From NCBI RefSeq assembly GCF_004123835.1, contig NZ_MZMU01000024.1, positions 1-64,000 of the forward strand: a stretch of 64,000 bases of DNA, given 5' to 3'. The notes under the pieces are model-generated. The model had not been told where the DNA came from. It made no database searches and saw only the letters and a program-made list of their open reading frames with translations. Source of the DNA: Rhizobium leguminosarum. Lineage in GTDB: Bacteria; Pseudomonadota; Alphaproteobacteria; Rhizobiales; Rhizobiaceae. A program made the position numbers and the translations under genes. Below are positions 54,289 through 61,863 of the stretch, in pieces (positions within the stretch are counted from its first letter, which is position 1; the number at the start of each line of letters is the position of its first letter).

Positions 54289-55202
54289 GGACGCTCCTCC
54301 CCGACGCGAAGCAGCCAGAGCTGCACGATGCTGATCGCCATCAGGATGGCGAGAAGCACGATCGAGAGTGCTGCGCCATAACCGAGATTGAACGACACGA
54401 AGGACTGATTGAAGATGTAGTAGACCACCGAGATCATCTTGTTCTGCGGTCCGCCTGACGTCATGATGTAGAACTGGTCGAAAGCGAGGATCGAACCGGT
54501 GACGGAGACGATCAGCGCCAGCGCAATCGTCTTGCGCATCAGCGGCAGCGTCAGATGCCGGAAACGCTGCCAGCGGCCGGCGCCGTCGATGCGGGCAGCC
54601 TCCGTCAGCTCGGACGGAATGGCCTGAAGCCCGGTCAAAAGAATGATCATGGTGAAGCCTGCGATCTTCCAGACGACCATCACCACGATCGTCAGAAAGG
54701 CGGTGTCGAAGGTCGCAAGCAGGTTGGGACTCTTTTCGACCAGGCCGAGCGCCTTCAAGGCCGGGCCGATGAAGCCGCTATCGACATTGGCGAGCCAGAC
54801 CCACAGCAGCGAGGCGGTCGCAAGGCCGACCACGACGGGCAGGAAGATGATCGTCCGGTAGGCGCCGACGAACTGCCGTTCCTTTTCGACGAAGATTGCC
54901 AGCGGAAAGGCGATCGCAAAGATCGCGATGGTGACGATCACGGTGTAATAGGCCGTGAAATTCAGTGCCGTCATGAAACGGGTATCGTTGGCCATGCGGA
55001 AATAATTGTTGAAGCCGATCCAGCGGGACGCTCCCATCAGCGGCCAGTTGTGCAGGCTCATCCATCCGGTGAAGAGAACCGGCATGATAAAGAAGACGAT
55101 GACCAGCGCCATGGCCGGCGCGATGTAGACGAGGCCACGCCAGTTCGATCTGCGCCGTCGCCTGCGCCGAGGCAATAGAATCTCTGAACCGGAACCGGTC
55201 AT
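54285..55202 (-). CDS. Sugar ABC transporter permease, MalF/UgpA type
   Basis: 305 residues with six helices; the N-terminal basic patch is LLPRRRRRRRSNWRG. EAA loop: ELTEAARIDGAGRWQRFRHLTLP. ATG at 55202 has GGAG eight bases upstream; an in-frame ATG at 55217 lacks one. It is followed by the MalG-type permease with a stop-start overlap. Confidence 0.93.
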   Translation of the reverse strand: MTGSGSEILLPRRRRRRRSNWRGLVYIAPAMALVIVFFIMPVLFTGWMSLHNWPLMGASRWIGFNNYFRMANDTRFMTALNFTAYYTVIVTIAIFAIAFPLAIFVEKERQFVGAYRTIIFLPVVVGLATASLLWVWLANVDSGFIGPALKALGLVEKSPNLLATFDTAFLTIVVMVVWKIAGFTMIILLTGLQAIPSELTEAARIDGAGRWQRFRHLTLPLMRKTIALALIVSVTGSILAFDQFYIMTSGGPQNKMISVVYYIFNQSFVSFNLGYGAALSIVLLAILMAISIVQLWLLRVGEERP

Positions 55203-55277
55203 CAAAACGCTCCGCATCTGTCGAGTGAGATTGGCCGGGAAGCTGCCACCGCTCCCCGGCCGCGGCCGGGGGAGAGT

Positions 55278-56516
55278 CTACTGGCCGCTATCGATGATCG
55301 ATTGCATTTCCGATTGGGCGCTCGAAAACGCGCCGTCGACGTCTTCGCCGAAGATCGCGGCGTTGGTGAAGCTTGCCCATGGCCCGTTGGCGCTGTTGAT
55401 CAGGTCGTTGAACTGCAGCGTATAGGGGGTCTTGGCCACACCGATCGCCTTCAGGCCGACCTGCATGCGCGGATCGAGGCCTTCAAGCACCTTGTCGGCG
55501 ATATCGCCGCGCGTCGGCAGGCTGCCATACTTCGCCATGATCTTCTGGCCATCCATCGAATAAACATATTCGAGGAACTCCTTCACCGCGTCGATCTTCT
55601 TCGTGCCCTTGGTGATCACGAAGTTGTCGCCGCCGGCAAAGGACGAAGGCTTCCCGTCGACGCCAGGAATGAGGGTTACGCCGAAGTTGATATCGGGATG
55701 CTCGGTCACCAGCGTGCCGATGGCAAAGGCGCCGAGGCTTTGCTGGCCGATCTTGCCGCTGGTGAAGGTCAGGAAGTTCGCGCCGTTGTCGCTGGCGGCT
55801 CCCGCCGGCACGAGGTCCTTCTTGACCATGTTGCGGTAGACATCGACGGCCTTGCGCATCTGAGGCGTATCGAGCGTTGCCGTCTTGCTGTCGGCCGACA
55901 GGATATCGACGCCGGCACCCCAGACCAGCGGCGTGAATGTGAAGATCATGCAGCCGCCGCAGCCGCCGCCGGAGAAATAGAAGCCGTAGGTATCGTCACC
56001 CAGCGCCCGGATCTTCTCGGCATTGGCGGTAATTTCGTCCCAGTTCGCCGGTGCCTTTTCCGGGTCGAGACCGGCCTTCTTGTAGAGATCCTTGTTCCAG
56101 GCAAAGACGGAGGTCTCGACCGAAAGCGGCAGGCCGTAGATCCGGTCCTGATAGGTGCCGAGGCGAACATGCGATGGCGAAAGCGAGTTGAAATAGGGCA
56201 GGGATTTTGCCCAGTCCGTCAGGTCTTCGAGCTGGCCGGCCGCGGCAAAGGCCGGGTTATAGATCAGATCCATCGACAGGGCGTCCGGCGCCTGTCCGCC
56301 GGCGATCGCCGTCGCATATTTCTGCACGAGTTCGGAGAACGGCACCTCGGTCATCACGACCTTGTTCTCGTGACCGGAATTATAGGCTTCGACGACCTTC
56401 TTGAAGGCGTCGCCGATCCCCGTACGAACCCACATTTCGACATTCTCGGCGGCTGACGCGGCCGAAAACAGGCACAAGGTAGCGATGCTGGTCGCCGCCA
56501 ATAGACGCTTGATCAT
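55278..56516 (-). CDS. Extracellular sugar-binding protein of CUT1 transporter
   Basis: 412 residues. Signal peptide IKRLLAATSIATLCLFSAAS ending ASAAE. Solute-binding family 1 landmarks: VVEAYNSGHENKVVMTEVPF, LSMDLIYNPAFAAAGQLEDL, YGLPLSVETSVFAWNKDLYK with the conserved NKDLYKKAGLDPEK. A cluster of cysteines in GGGCGGCM is unusual. GGAGG lies upstream of the ATG. First structural gene after lacI. Confidence 0.93.
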   Translation of the reverse strand: MIKRLLAATSIATLCLFSAASAAENVEMWVRTGIGDAFKKVVEAYNSGHENKVVMTEVPFSELVQKYATAIAGGQAPDALSMDLIYNPAFAAAGQLEDLTDWAKSLPYFNSLSPSHVRLGTYQDRIYGLPLSVETSVFAWNKDLYKKAGLDPEKAPANWDEITANAEKIRALGDDTYGFYFSGGGCGGCMIFTFTPLVWGAGVDILSADSKTATLDTPQMRKAVDVYRNMVKKDLVPAGAASDNGANFLTFTSGKIGQQSLGAFAIGTLVTEHPDINFGVTLIPGVDGKPSSFAGGDNFVITKGTKKIDAVKEFLEYVYSMDGQKIMAKYGSLPTRGDIADKVLEGLDPRMQVGLKAIGVAKTPYTLQFNDLINSANGPWASFTNAAIFGEDVDGAFSSAQSEMQSIIDSGQ

Positions 56517-56570
56517 GACACTCCTCCCGATATGGCGCATCTCCTCGCGCCTTTGCTCATTCTCGTGTTC

Positions 56571-57593
56571 TCATTCCCGGGGGGCTTTACCCCCGCATGA
56601 CTGCCGAACGATCAGCCGGCACGGCAATTTCCTCACTCCCGGGTCGACAGGCCGTCCTTCCGCAAGCGCAAGCACCGTCAATCCAGCTTGCCGCCCGAGC
56701 TCCTTCAGTTCCATGTCCACCGTCGTCAGCGGCGGCCGCGTCTGGGCCGCGACAATCTCCCAATTGTCGAAGCCGATGACCGAGACGTCCTGCGGCACCT
56801 TGACGCCGCGCTCGCGCAACGCATCCACAGCACCTCGGGCGATCTGGTCATTGCCGCAGAAGAGTGCATCCGGTTTTTCTCCCGACCTCTTCCAAAGCTG
56901 CTCGACCGCGTCATGCCCCCAGCTTTCCGACCAGACGCCGTAGAGCACCGGCTCGCGGTGACCTGCCACCTCGTGATAGGCGCCGGCACGCTCCCGCACC
57001 GAGAAGAACTCCTGCGGCCCGGTGACATGCGCGACCCGCCGGCGGCCGATCTTCATCAGCCATTCCACAGCCAGTCTCGCACCCTGTTCGTCGTCCGAAC
57101 GGAAGGTGACACTGTTCTGCGTCCCCTCCGTGAATGCGTAGACGACAGGCACATGCAAATTCGAAAGATCGACGGGCAGGCGCCGATCCAGGCGTTTTCC
57201 CGTCGCGATAATGCCGTCGACCTGTTTGTCCAGCATTGCGTCGACATGGATCTGGGCGAGCGCCGGATCGTCTTCGATGGCGCACAGGAAGACCGAAACG
57301 CCGTGGTCGACGAGAGCGTCCGAGATACCCGCCATAACCGGCAGCGTGAAACGGCCGTAGGTATCGTTCGTCAGCAGCCCGATGGTGAAGCTGCGTTTGC
57401 TGAGAAGACCTCTCGCCAGCGCATTCGGCCGGTATCCGATTTCGGCGGCGATCCGTTTCACCCGTTCGCGCGTTTCCGACCCCATCCGGCCGGTATCGTT
57501 GAGAGCTTTTGACGCCGTCGAGATGCTCACCGCAGCAGCAGCCGCCACCTCGTGGATGGTGATCCTGCCTCTTTTTCCTCCCGATATGTTCAG
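56571..57593 (-). CDS. LacI-family regulator of the arabinoside operon
   Basis: N-terminal HTH (RITIHEVAAAAAVSISTASK) and hinge with LARGLLSKRS, then a periplasmic-binding-like effector domain (DGIIATGKRLDR, PDALFCGNDQIARGAVDAL, VSVIGFDNWEI). No ATG lies before the HTH. AAGGAGG is followed after five bases by CTG at 57593 (340 residues), which I prefer. An in-frame TTG at 57635 has no ribosome site and lies in the promoter/operator zone. Being first gene of the operon, it probably represses its own transcription. Confidence 0.9.
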   Translation of the reverse strand: MNISGGKRGRITIHEVAAAAAVSISTASKALNDTGRMGSETRERVKRIAAEIGYRPNALARGLLSKRSFTIGLLTNDTYGRFTLPVMAGISDALVDHGVSVFLCAIEDDPALAQIHVDAMLDKQVDGIIATGKRLDRRLPVDLSNLHVPVVYAFTEGTQNSVTFRSDDEQGARLAVEWLMKIGRRRVAHVTGPQEFFSVRERAGAYHEVAGHREPVLYGVWSESWGHDAVEQLWKRSGEKPDALFCGNDQIARGAVDALRERGVKVPQDVSVIGFDNWEIVAAQTRPPLTTVDMELKELGRQAGLTVLALAEGRPVDPGVRKLPCRLIVRQSCGGKAPRE

Positions 57594-57616
57594 AACGTCC
57601 TCCTTCTGAAGTGATC

Positions 57617-57634
57617 TGAGAAAAGCTTTTACCA
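57617..57634. promoter_or_regulatory. Operator-like palindrome O2 of the LacI regulator
   Basis: TGAGAAAAGCTTTTACCA: inner AAAAGCTTTT is perfect. It closely resembles the site 14 bases upstream, suggesting two operators for one regulator. Confidence 0.5.
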
Positions 57635-57647
57635 ACCATCATGTCAA

Positions 57648-57667
57648 GTGAGAAAAGGTTTTCTCAC
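57648..57667. promoter_or_regulatory. Operator-like palindrome O1 of the LacI regulator
   Basis: GTGAGAAAAGGTTTTCTCAC: nine-base perfect arms around GG. It abuts TTGACA on the minus strand (57641-57646), a candidate -35 box. LacI-type operators are palindromes of this size. Confidence 0.6.
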
Positions 57668-57901
57668 CTAAGCTCGGATTGGCAACGCAGTTGCGGCAGG
57701 AGACAACCACAGGGAAAGATCCATACGCATCGGTCAGGCCGATTGCGATGTGTCGCCGGTGCTAAGGCCAAGCGCAGAGCGGATGATCTTGAACGGGCAA
57801 AGGGAGGTTGTTGCAGCGTCTTGCGGGAGCAAGACCGATCGCTGTCAGAGCCTCCGGTGGAGGCCCTGAACTACGGTTCGAACCGCGCGATCATCGAAAA
57901 A
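57668..57901. other. Spacer between the arabinoside operon and hemA 3' end
   Basis: About 230 bases with no supported gene. The plus-strand reading that runs through here into hemA is an antisense shadow. No terminator hairpin is obvious for hemA. Confidence 0.4.
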
Positions 57902-59116
57902 TCAGGCGACGTGTCTTGCGAGCGCGCAACGCGACCAGAGCGAATGCAGCGCCTCGACCAGATGGGCGATATCGGCGTCGGAATGCAGCGGCGTTGGCGT
58001 GATGCGCAGACGCTCGGTCTTCTTCGGCACTGTGGGATAGTTGATCGGCTGGACATAGACGCCGCAATTGTCGAGCAGCAGATCGGAGATCCACTTGCAC
58101 TTGGCCGCATCGCCGACCAACACCGGCACGATATGGCTCGGATTGGGCATATGGGGAATGCCGCGCTGGTCGAGCAGCGCTCTCAGCTTGCGGACACGAT
58201 CCTGATGGCGGGCGCGTTCGAACTGGCTGACCTTCAGGTGCTGGATCGAGGCGACGGCGCCGGCGGCAAGCGCCGGCGGCAGCGCCGTGGTGAAGATGAA
58301 GCCGGAGGCAAACGAGCGGATGAAATCGCAAAGTGCCGTGGAAGCGGCGATATAGCCGCCCATCACCCCGAAAGCCTTGCCGAGCGTGCCCTCGATCACC
58401 GTCAGCCGGTCCATCAGCCCTTCGCGCTCGGCGATGCCGCCGCCGCGCGGGCCATACATGCCGACGCCATGCACTTCATCGAGATAGGTCATCGCGCCAT
58501 ATTTGTCGGCGAGATCGCAAATCTCCTTGATCGGAGCGATATCGCCATCCATCGAATAAACACTCTCGAAGGCGATCAGCTTCGGCGCCTTCGGATCGGC
58601 GGCCTTGAGCTTGGCTTCGAGATCGGCGACGTCATTGTGCTTCCAGATCACCTTTTCGCACTTGGCATAGCGGATGCCTTCGATCATCGAGGCATGGTTC
58701 AGCGCGTCGGAGAAGATAATGAGGCCGGGGATCTTGGCGCCGAGCGTGCCAAGCGCCGCCCAGTTGGAGACATAGCCCGACGTAAAGATCAGCGCTGCTT
58801 CCTTGCCGTGCAGATCGGCGAGCTCACGCTCGAGCATGACGTGATGGTGGTTGGTGCCAGAAATATTCCGGGTGCCTCCCGCACCCGCGCCACAGTGGTC
58901 GATGGCGTTCTTCATTGCCTCGATCACCTTCGGATGCTGGCCCATGCCGAGATAGTCGTTGGAGCACCAGACCGTGACTTCCTTTTGGCCATCCGCGGTG
59001 TAACGCGTCGCGCGGGGAAAATTGCCGCGGTGACGCTCGAGATCGGCAAAAACGCGGTAACGGCCCTCGGTATGAAGCCCGTCCAGTTCGTTTTTGAAAA
59101 ACGCTTCGAAATCCAT
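57902..59116 (-). CDS. hemA: 5-aminolevulinate synthase
   Basis: PLP-dependent condensation of succinyl-CoA and glycine, first step of haem/corrin synthesis by the C4 (Shemin) pathway of alphaproteobacteria. 404 residues. Key blocks: [54 protein letters not shown] and the PLP lysine loop [17 protein letters not shown] at 59116 ([11 protein letters not shown]) has GGAG six bases upstream. It supplies the tetrapyrrole precursor for the cobalamin route whose genes lie at 25-28 kb. Confidence 0.97.
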   Translation of the reverse strand: MDFEAFFKNELDGLHTEGRYRVFADLERHRGNFPRATRYTADGQKEVTVWCSNDYLGMGQHPKVIEAMKNAIDHCGAGAGGTRNISGTNHHHVMLERELADLHGKEAALIFTSGYVSNWAALGTLGAKIPGLIIFSDALNHASMIEGIRYAKCEKVIWKHNDVADLEAKLKAADPKAPKLIAFESVYSMDGDIAPIKEICDLADKYGAMTYLDEVHGVGMYGPRGGGIAEREGLMDRLTVIEGTLGKAFGVMGGYIAASTALCDFIRSFASGFIFTTALPPALAAGAVASIQHLKVSQFERARHQDRVRKLRALLDQRGIPHMPNPSHIVPVLVGDAAKCKWISDLLLDNCGVYVQPINYPTVPKKTERLRITPTPLHSDADIAHLVEALHSLWSRCALARHVA

Positions 59117-59441
59117 CATATGCTCCAGTATCGCGCGGATGTTCTTGATGACTGGACGTCCGCGCGTCAATGCTTACCCTTTGCTTTAACATCAACTGCG
59201 GCAAAAGGCCCAGATTTTTGAATGATTCCAGATAAAAAATATGCCAGCCGCGATCATTCAAATTGATCCGGCAGAAAGCAGCGAAGTTTGCGGGCCGTGC
59301 AAAAGGCTACAACAGCCGTATCGCAAAAAAATCAGCGCAGCGGTGGACAACCCTTTCTTCCGACATAGTTTTCGGTCTAGCCTGACAAAAAATAAAAAGG
59401 GACGGCCTTTGCCCGCTGGGCAACAACCTCGGAGAGAAAAG

Positions 59442-59699
59442 ATGAAGAAAGCTGTCATACTCGCATTGATCGGCCTGTCGATCGCAAGCTGCACGCCGAC
59501 GCAGCAGGGCGCCGGCATCGGCGCTGCATCAGGTGCCGTTATCGGTGGCGCAGTCACCGGCAATGTTCGCGGCGCGGCAGTCGGCGCTGCTATCGGCGGC
59601 GTGTCCGGCGCCCTCATCGGCAGCGTCGCCGAGCAGCCCGGCCAGTGCTACTATCGCGACCGCTACGGCCGCCGCTACATCGATAGTTGCCCGCGCTGA
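59442..59699 (+). CDS. Glycine-zipper lipoprotein
   Basis: 85 residues. Signal peptide with lipobox SIASC (cysteine near residue 17). Three glycine-zipper segments follow (GAGIGAASGAVIGG, VRGAAVGAAIGGVSGALIG), typical of OmpA-like/Rick_17kDa glycine-zipper membrane domains, and a short C-terminus CYYRDRYGRRYIDSCPR with two cysteines. GGAGAG precedes the ATG. Outer-membrane location is likely. Confidence 0.85.
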   Translation: MKKAVILALIGLSIASCTPTQQGAGIGAASGAVIGGAVTGNVRGAAVGAAIGGVSGALIGSVAEQPGQCYYRDRYGRRYIDSCPR

Positions 59700-59726
59700 G
59701 AGCACTCTAAACCGGCAAATTCAGGA

Positions 59727-59755
59727 AATCCCGGACACAGGTCCGGGATTTTTTG
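59727..59755 (+). terminator. Rho-independent terminator
   Basis: Ten-base perfect stem AATCCCGGAC / GTCCGGGATT, loop ACAG, then TTTTT. It is 27 bases after the lipoprotein gene stop and upstream of tamA. Confidence 0.9.
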
Positions 59756-59867
59756 TGCTAAATTAGCGCGTTGGCAATTTAAAATGGTACACCCCGCGCG
59801 ATTTTGTCGCTAAGCTGTTCATGGCTGGGCAACGAAGCTTCAATGTAGACATAACCAAAAGCGGCGG

Positions 59868-61796
59868 ATGCGGATCAGAGGGACAGGCCCGAAAACAGGT
59901 AATGCGTATCGGCGAACAGGCACCATGATGGTGGTCGCAGCGGCAGCTGCGTTCTCACCGGTGCTGATCGGCGACGCTTACGCCTTCAAGCTTTTCGGCA
60001 TCACCATTTTCGGCAAAGAGGAAGACGAAGGCGAACAGGTGCCCGATCCGGTGCGCTACCAGGTCGACCTCAAAGCCGATACCGCCGATCCCGACCTGAA
60101 AGAAGCGCTGGAAAACAGTTCCCGTCTCGTCAGCGACCAGAAGCTGCCGGTTTCCGGCGATCTTGGCATCGTCGTCAAGGCGCGCGACGACCGGGAACGG
60201 CTGATCGCCACTCTGTATGAAAAGGCCCGTTATGGCGGCCTGGTGACGATCACCATCGACGGCAAGAATATTGACGACTTGCCGCCCAATCCGACATTCG
60301 ACCGGTCCGGGCCGATCCCCGTCACTGTCGCCATTGCTCCCGGCCCCGTTTTCAAGGTCAGGGAGGTCCAGTTCGGCGGCGATGCCGCAAACCATAATCC
60401 CGCTGATTACGATCTCGCCCCGGGCGCGCAGGCCGGCTCGCTCGCCATCATCAGAGCCGGCGACAAGATCGTCGAACAATTGAAGAGCGAAGGCCGACCC
60501 TTCGCCAAGTTGACCGAACGCAAGGTCGTCGCCGATCATAACAGCGATACCGTCGATATCGTCCTTGCTGCCGAGGGAGGCCCCATCGCTCCGATCGGCG
60601 ATGTCGGCGTCACCGGCGAGAAGACTGTCAAGCCAGCTTTCATCCAGCGTTATTCCCGGCTGAACAAGGGCGAAGCCTATTCCCCGGAAACGCTGAAGAA
60701 AGCCGGCGAGCGCCTTCGCGCCCTCGGTGTCTTTTCGAGCGTCACCATTCACCAAGGAGACGCATTGGCATCGGACGGCACCTTGCCGATGACGATCGAG
60801 GTTTCCGAGGGCAAGAGGCGCTACTTCGGCGTCGGCGCGCAATATTCCACCACCGACGGCTTCGGTGTTCAGGGCTATTGGGGCCACCGCAACCTTTTTG
60901 GCGAAGCCGAAACGCTGAGGATCGAGGGAGCGGTCTCGCGGCTTGGCGAAACGACTGATGTCGGCAGCCTCGACTATTCCGCCGGCATCCTCTTCACCAA
61001 ACCCGGCGCCTTCTTTCCCGCCGCCACGCTGAAGGCCGGCATCGTCGCCAAGACCGAAAATCCGGATGCCTATAACGCCACGCTCGTCACCGCCTCGCTC
61101 GGCCTTTCCTACGAACTGACCGACCAGGACACCGTCTCGGCGAGCGGCGAGGTCAGCTGGGAGCGCGACGACGACGCCTTCGGCACGAACGACTATCTGA
61201 CCTTCACCTTGCCGATCCAATATGATCGCGACGCACGTGACGACAAGTTCAACCCGACGGAGGGTTATCGCGCGACGCTCTCGGCTAAGCCCGGCTACGA
61301 GATCTTCAACGCCACGCCCTATGCAGCATTCGAGGGCTCGATCTCCGGCTATCTGCCGTTCGGACAGGAAGACGGCGTGGTGCTTGCCGGCAAGGTTGCC
61401 GCCGGCGTCCTGATCGGCGGCGATAGCATTGGGGATATTCCCGCCACGCAGCGCTTCTTTGCCGGCGGCGGCGGCTCCGTGCGCGGATACAGCTATCAGG
61501 AAATCTCGCCCTATAACGACGATGGCGATCCCACCGGCGGCCGTTCCTATGTGACCGGTTCGCTGGAGGCCCGCATCAAGATCACCGATACGATCGGCAT
61601 CGTGCCCTTCATCGATGTCGGCACCGTATCGGACAGCACCTTTCCGGGTTTTTCCGATATCCGCGCCGGCGCCGGCGCCGGAATACGATATGCAACGCCT
61701 TTCGGCCCGCTGCGGCTTGATTTTGCCATGCCGCTGAACAAGTACGAAGATGGCACAGATTACGGAATCTACGCCGGTATCGGCCAATCCTTCTAG
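59868..61796 (+). CDS. tamA: Translocation and assembly module subunit TamA
   Basis: Outer-membrane Omp85 protein that works with TamB in outer-membrane protein or lipid transport. 642 residues. Signal peptide (about 40 residues, ending DAYA). POTRA domains follow (about 60-330, VREVQFGG, PIGDVGVTGEKTV), then a barrel (about 340-642) with the Omp85 motif FFAGGGGSVRGYSYQEISP and the C-terminal beta signal GIYAGIGQSF ending in Phe. It is followed by tamB. Confidence 0.94.
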   Translation: MRIRGTGPKTGNAYRRTGTMMVVAAAAAFSPVLIGDAYAFKLFGITIFGKEEDEGEQVPDPVRYQVDLKADTADPDLKEALENSSRLVSDQKLPVSGDLGIVVKARDDRERLIATLYEKARYGGLVTITIDGKNIDDLPPNPTFDRSGPIPVTVAIAPGPVFKVREVQFGGDAANHNPADYDLAPGAQAGSLAIIRAGDKIVEQLKSEGRPFAKLTERKVVADHNSDTVDIVLAAEGGPIAPIGDVGVTGEKTVKPAFIQRYSRLNKGEAYSPETLKKAGERLRALGVFSSVTIHQGDALASDGTLPMTIEVSEGKRRYFGVGAQYSTTDGFGVQGYWGHRNLFGEAETLRIEGAVSRLGETTDVGSLDYSAGILFTKPGAFFPAATLKAGIVAKTENPDAYNATLVTASLGLSYELTDQDTVSASGEVSWERDDDAFGTNDYLTFTLPIQYDRDARDDKFNPTEGYRATLSAKPGYEIFNATPYAAFEGSISGYLPFGQEDGVVLAGKVAAGVLIGGDSIGDIPATQRFFAGGGGSVRGYSYQEISPYNDDGDPTGGRSYVTGSLEARIKITDTIGIVPFIDVGTVSDSTFPGFSDIRAGAGAGIRYATPFGPLRLDFAMPLNKYEDGTDYGIYAGIGQSF

Positions 61797-61863
61797 GATT
61801 GCCGATTCCGCTCGTGTTTTCCGATCTGTGGGCCGTCATGAAAACGGGGTAGTGTCCGCGCCG

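Noticed and set aside
57641-59221. A 526-codon plus-strand frame across hemA
   Set aside because: It mirrors hemA codon usage and has no recognisable domain; hemA on the minus strand is certain.
59955-61787. A 610-codon minus-strand frame over tamA
   Set aside because: Antisense shadow; tamA has signal peptide, POTRA and barrel features.
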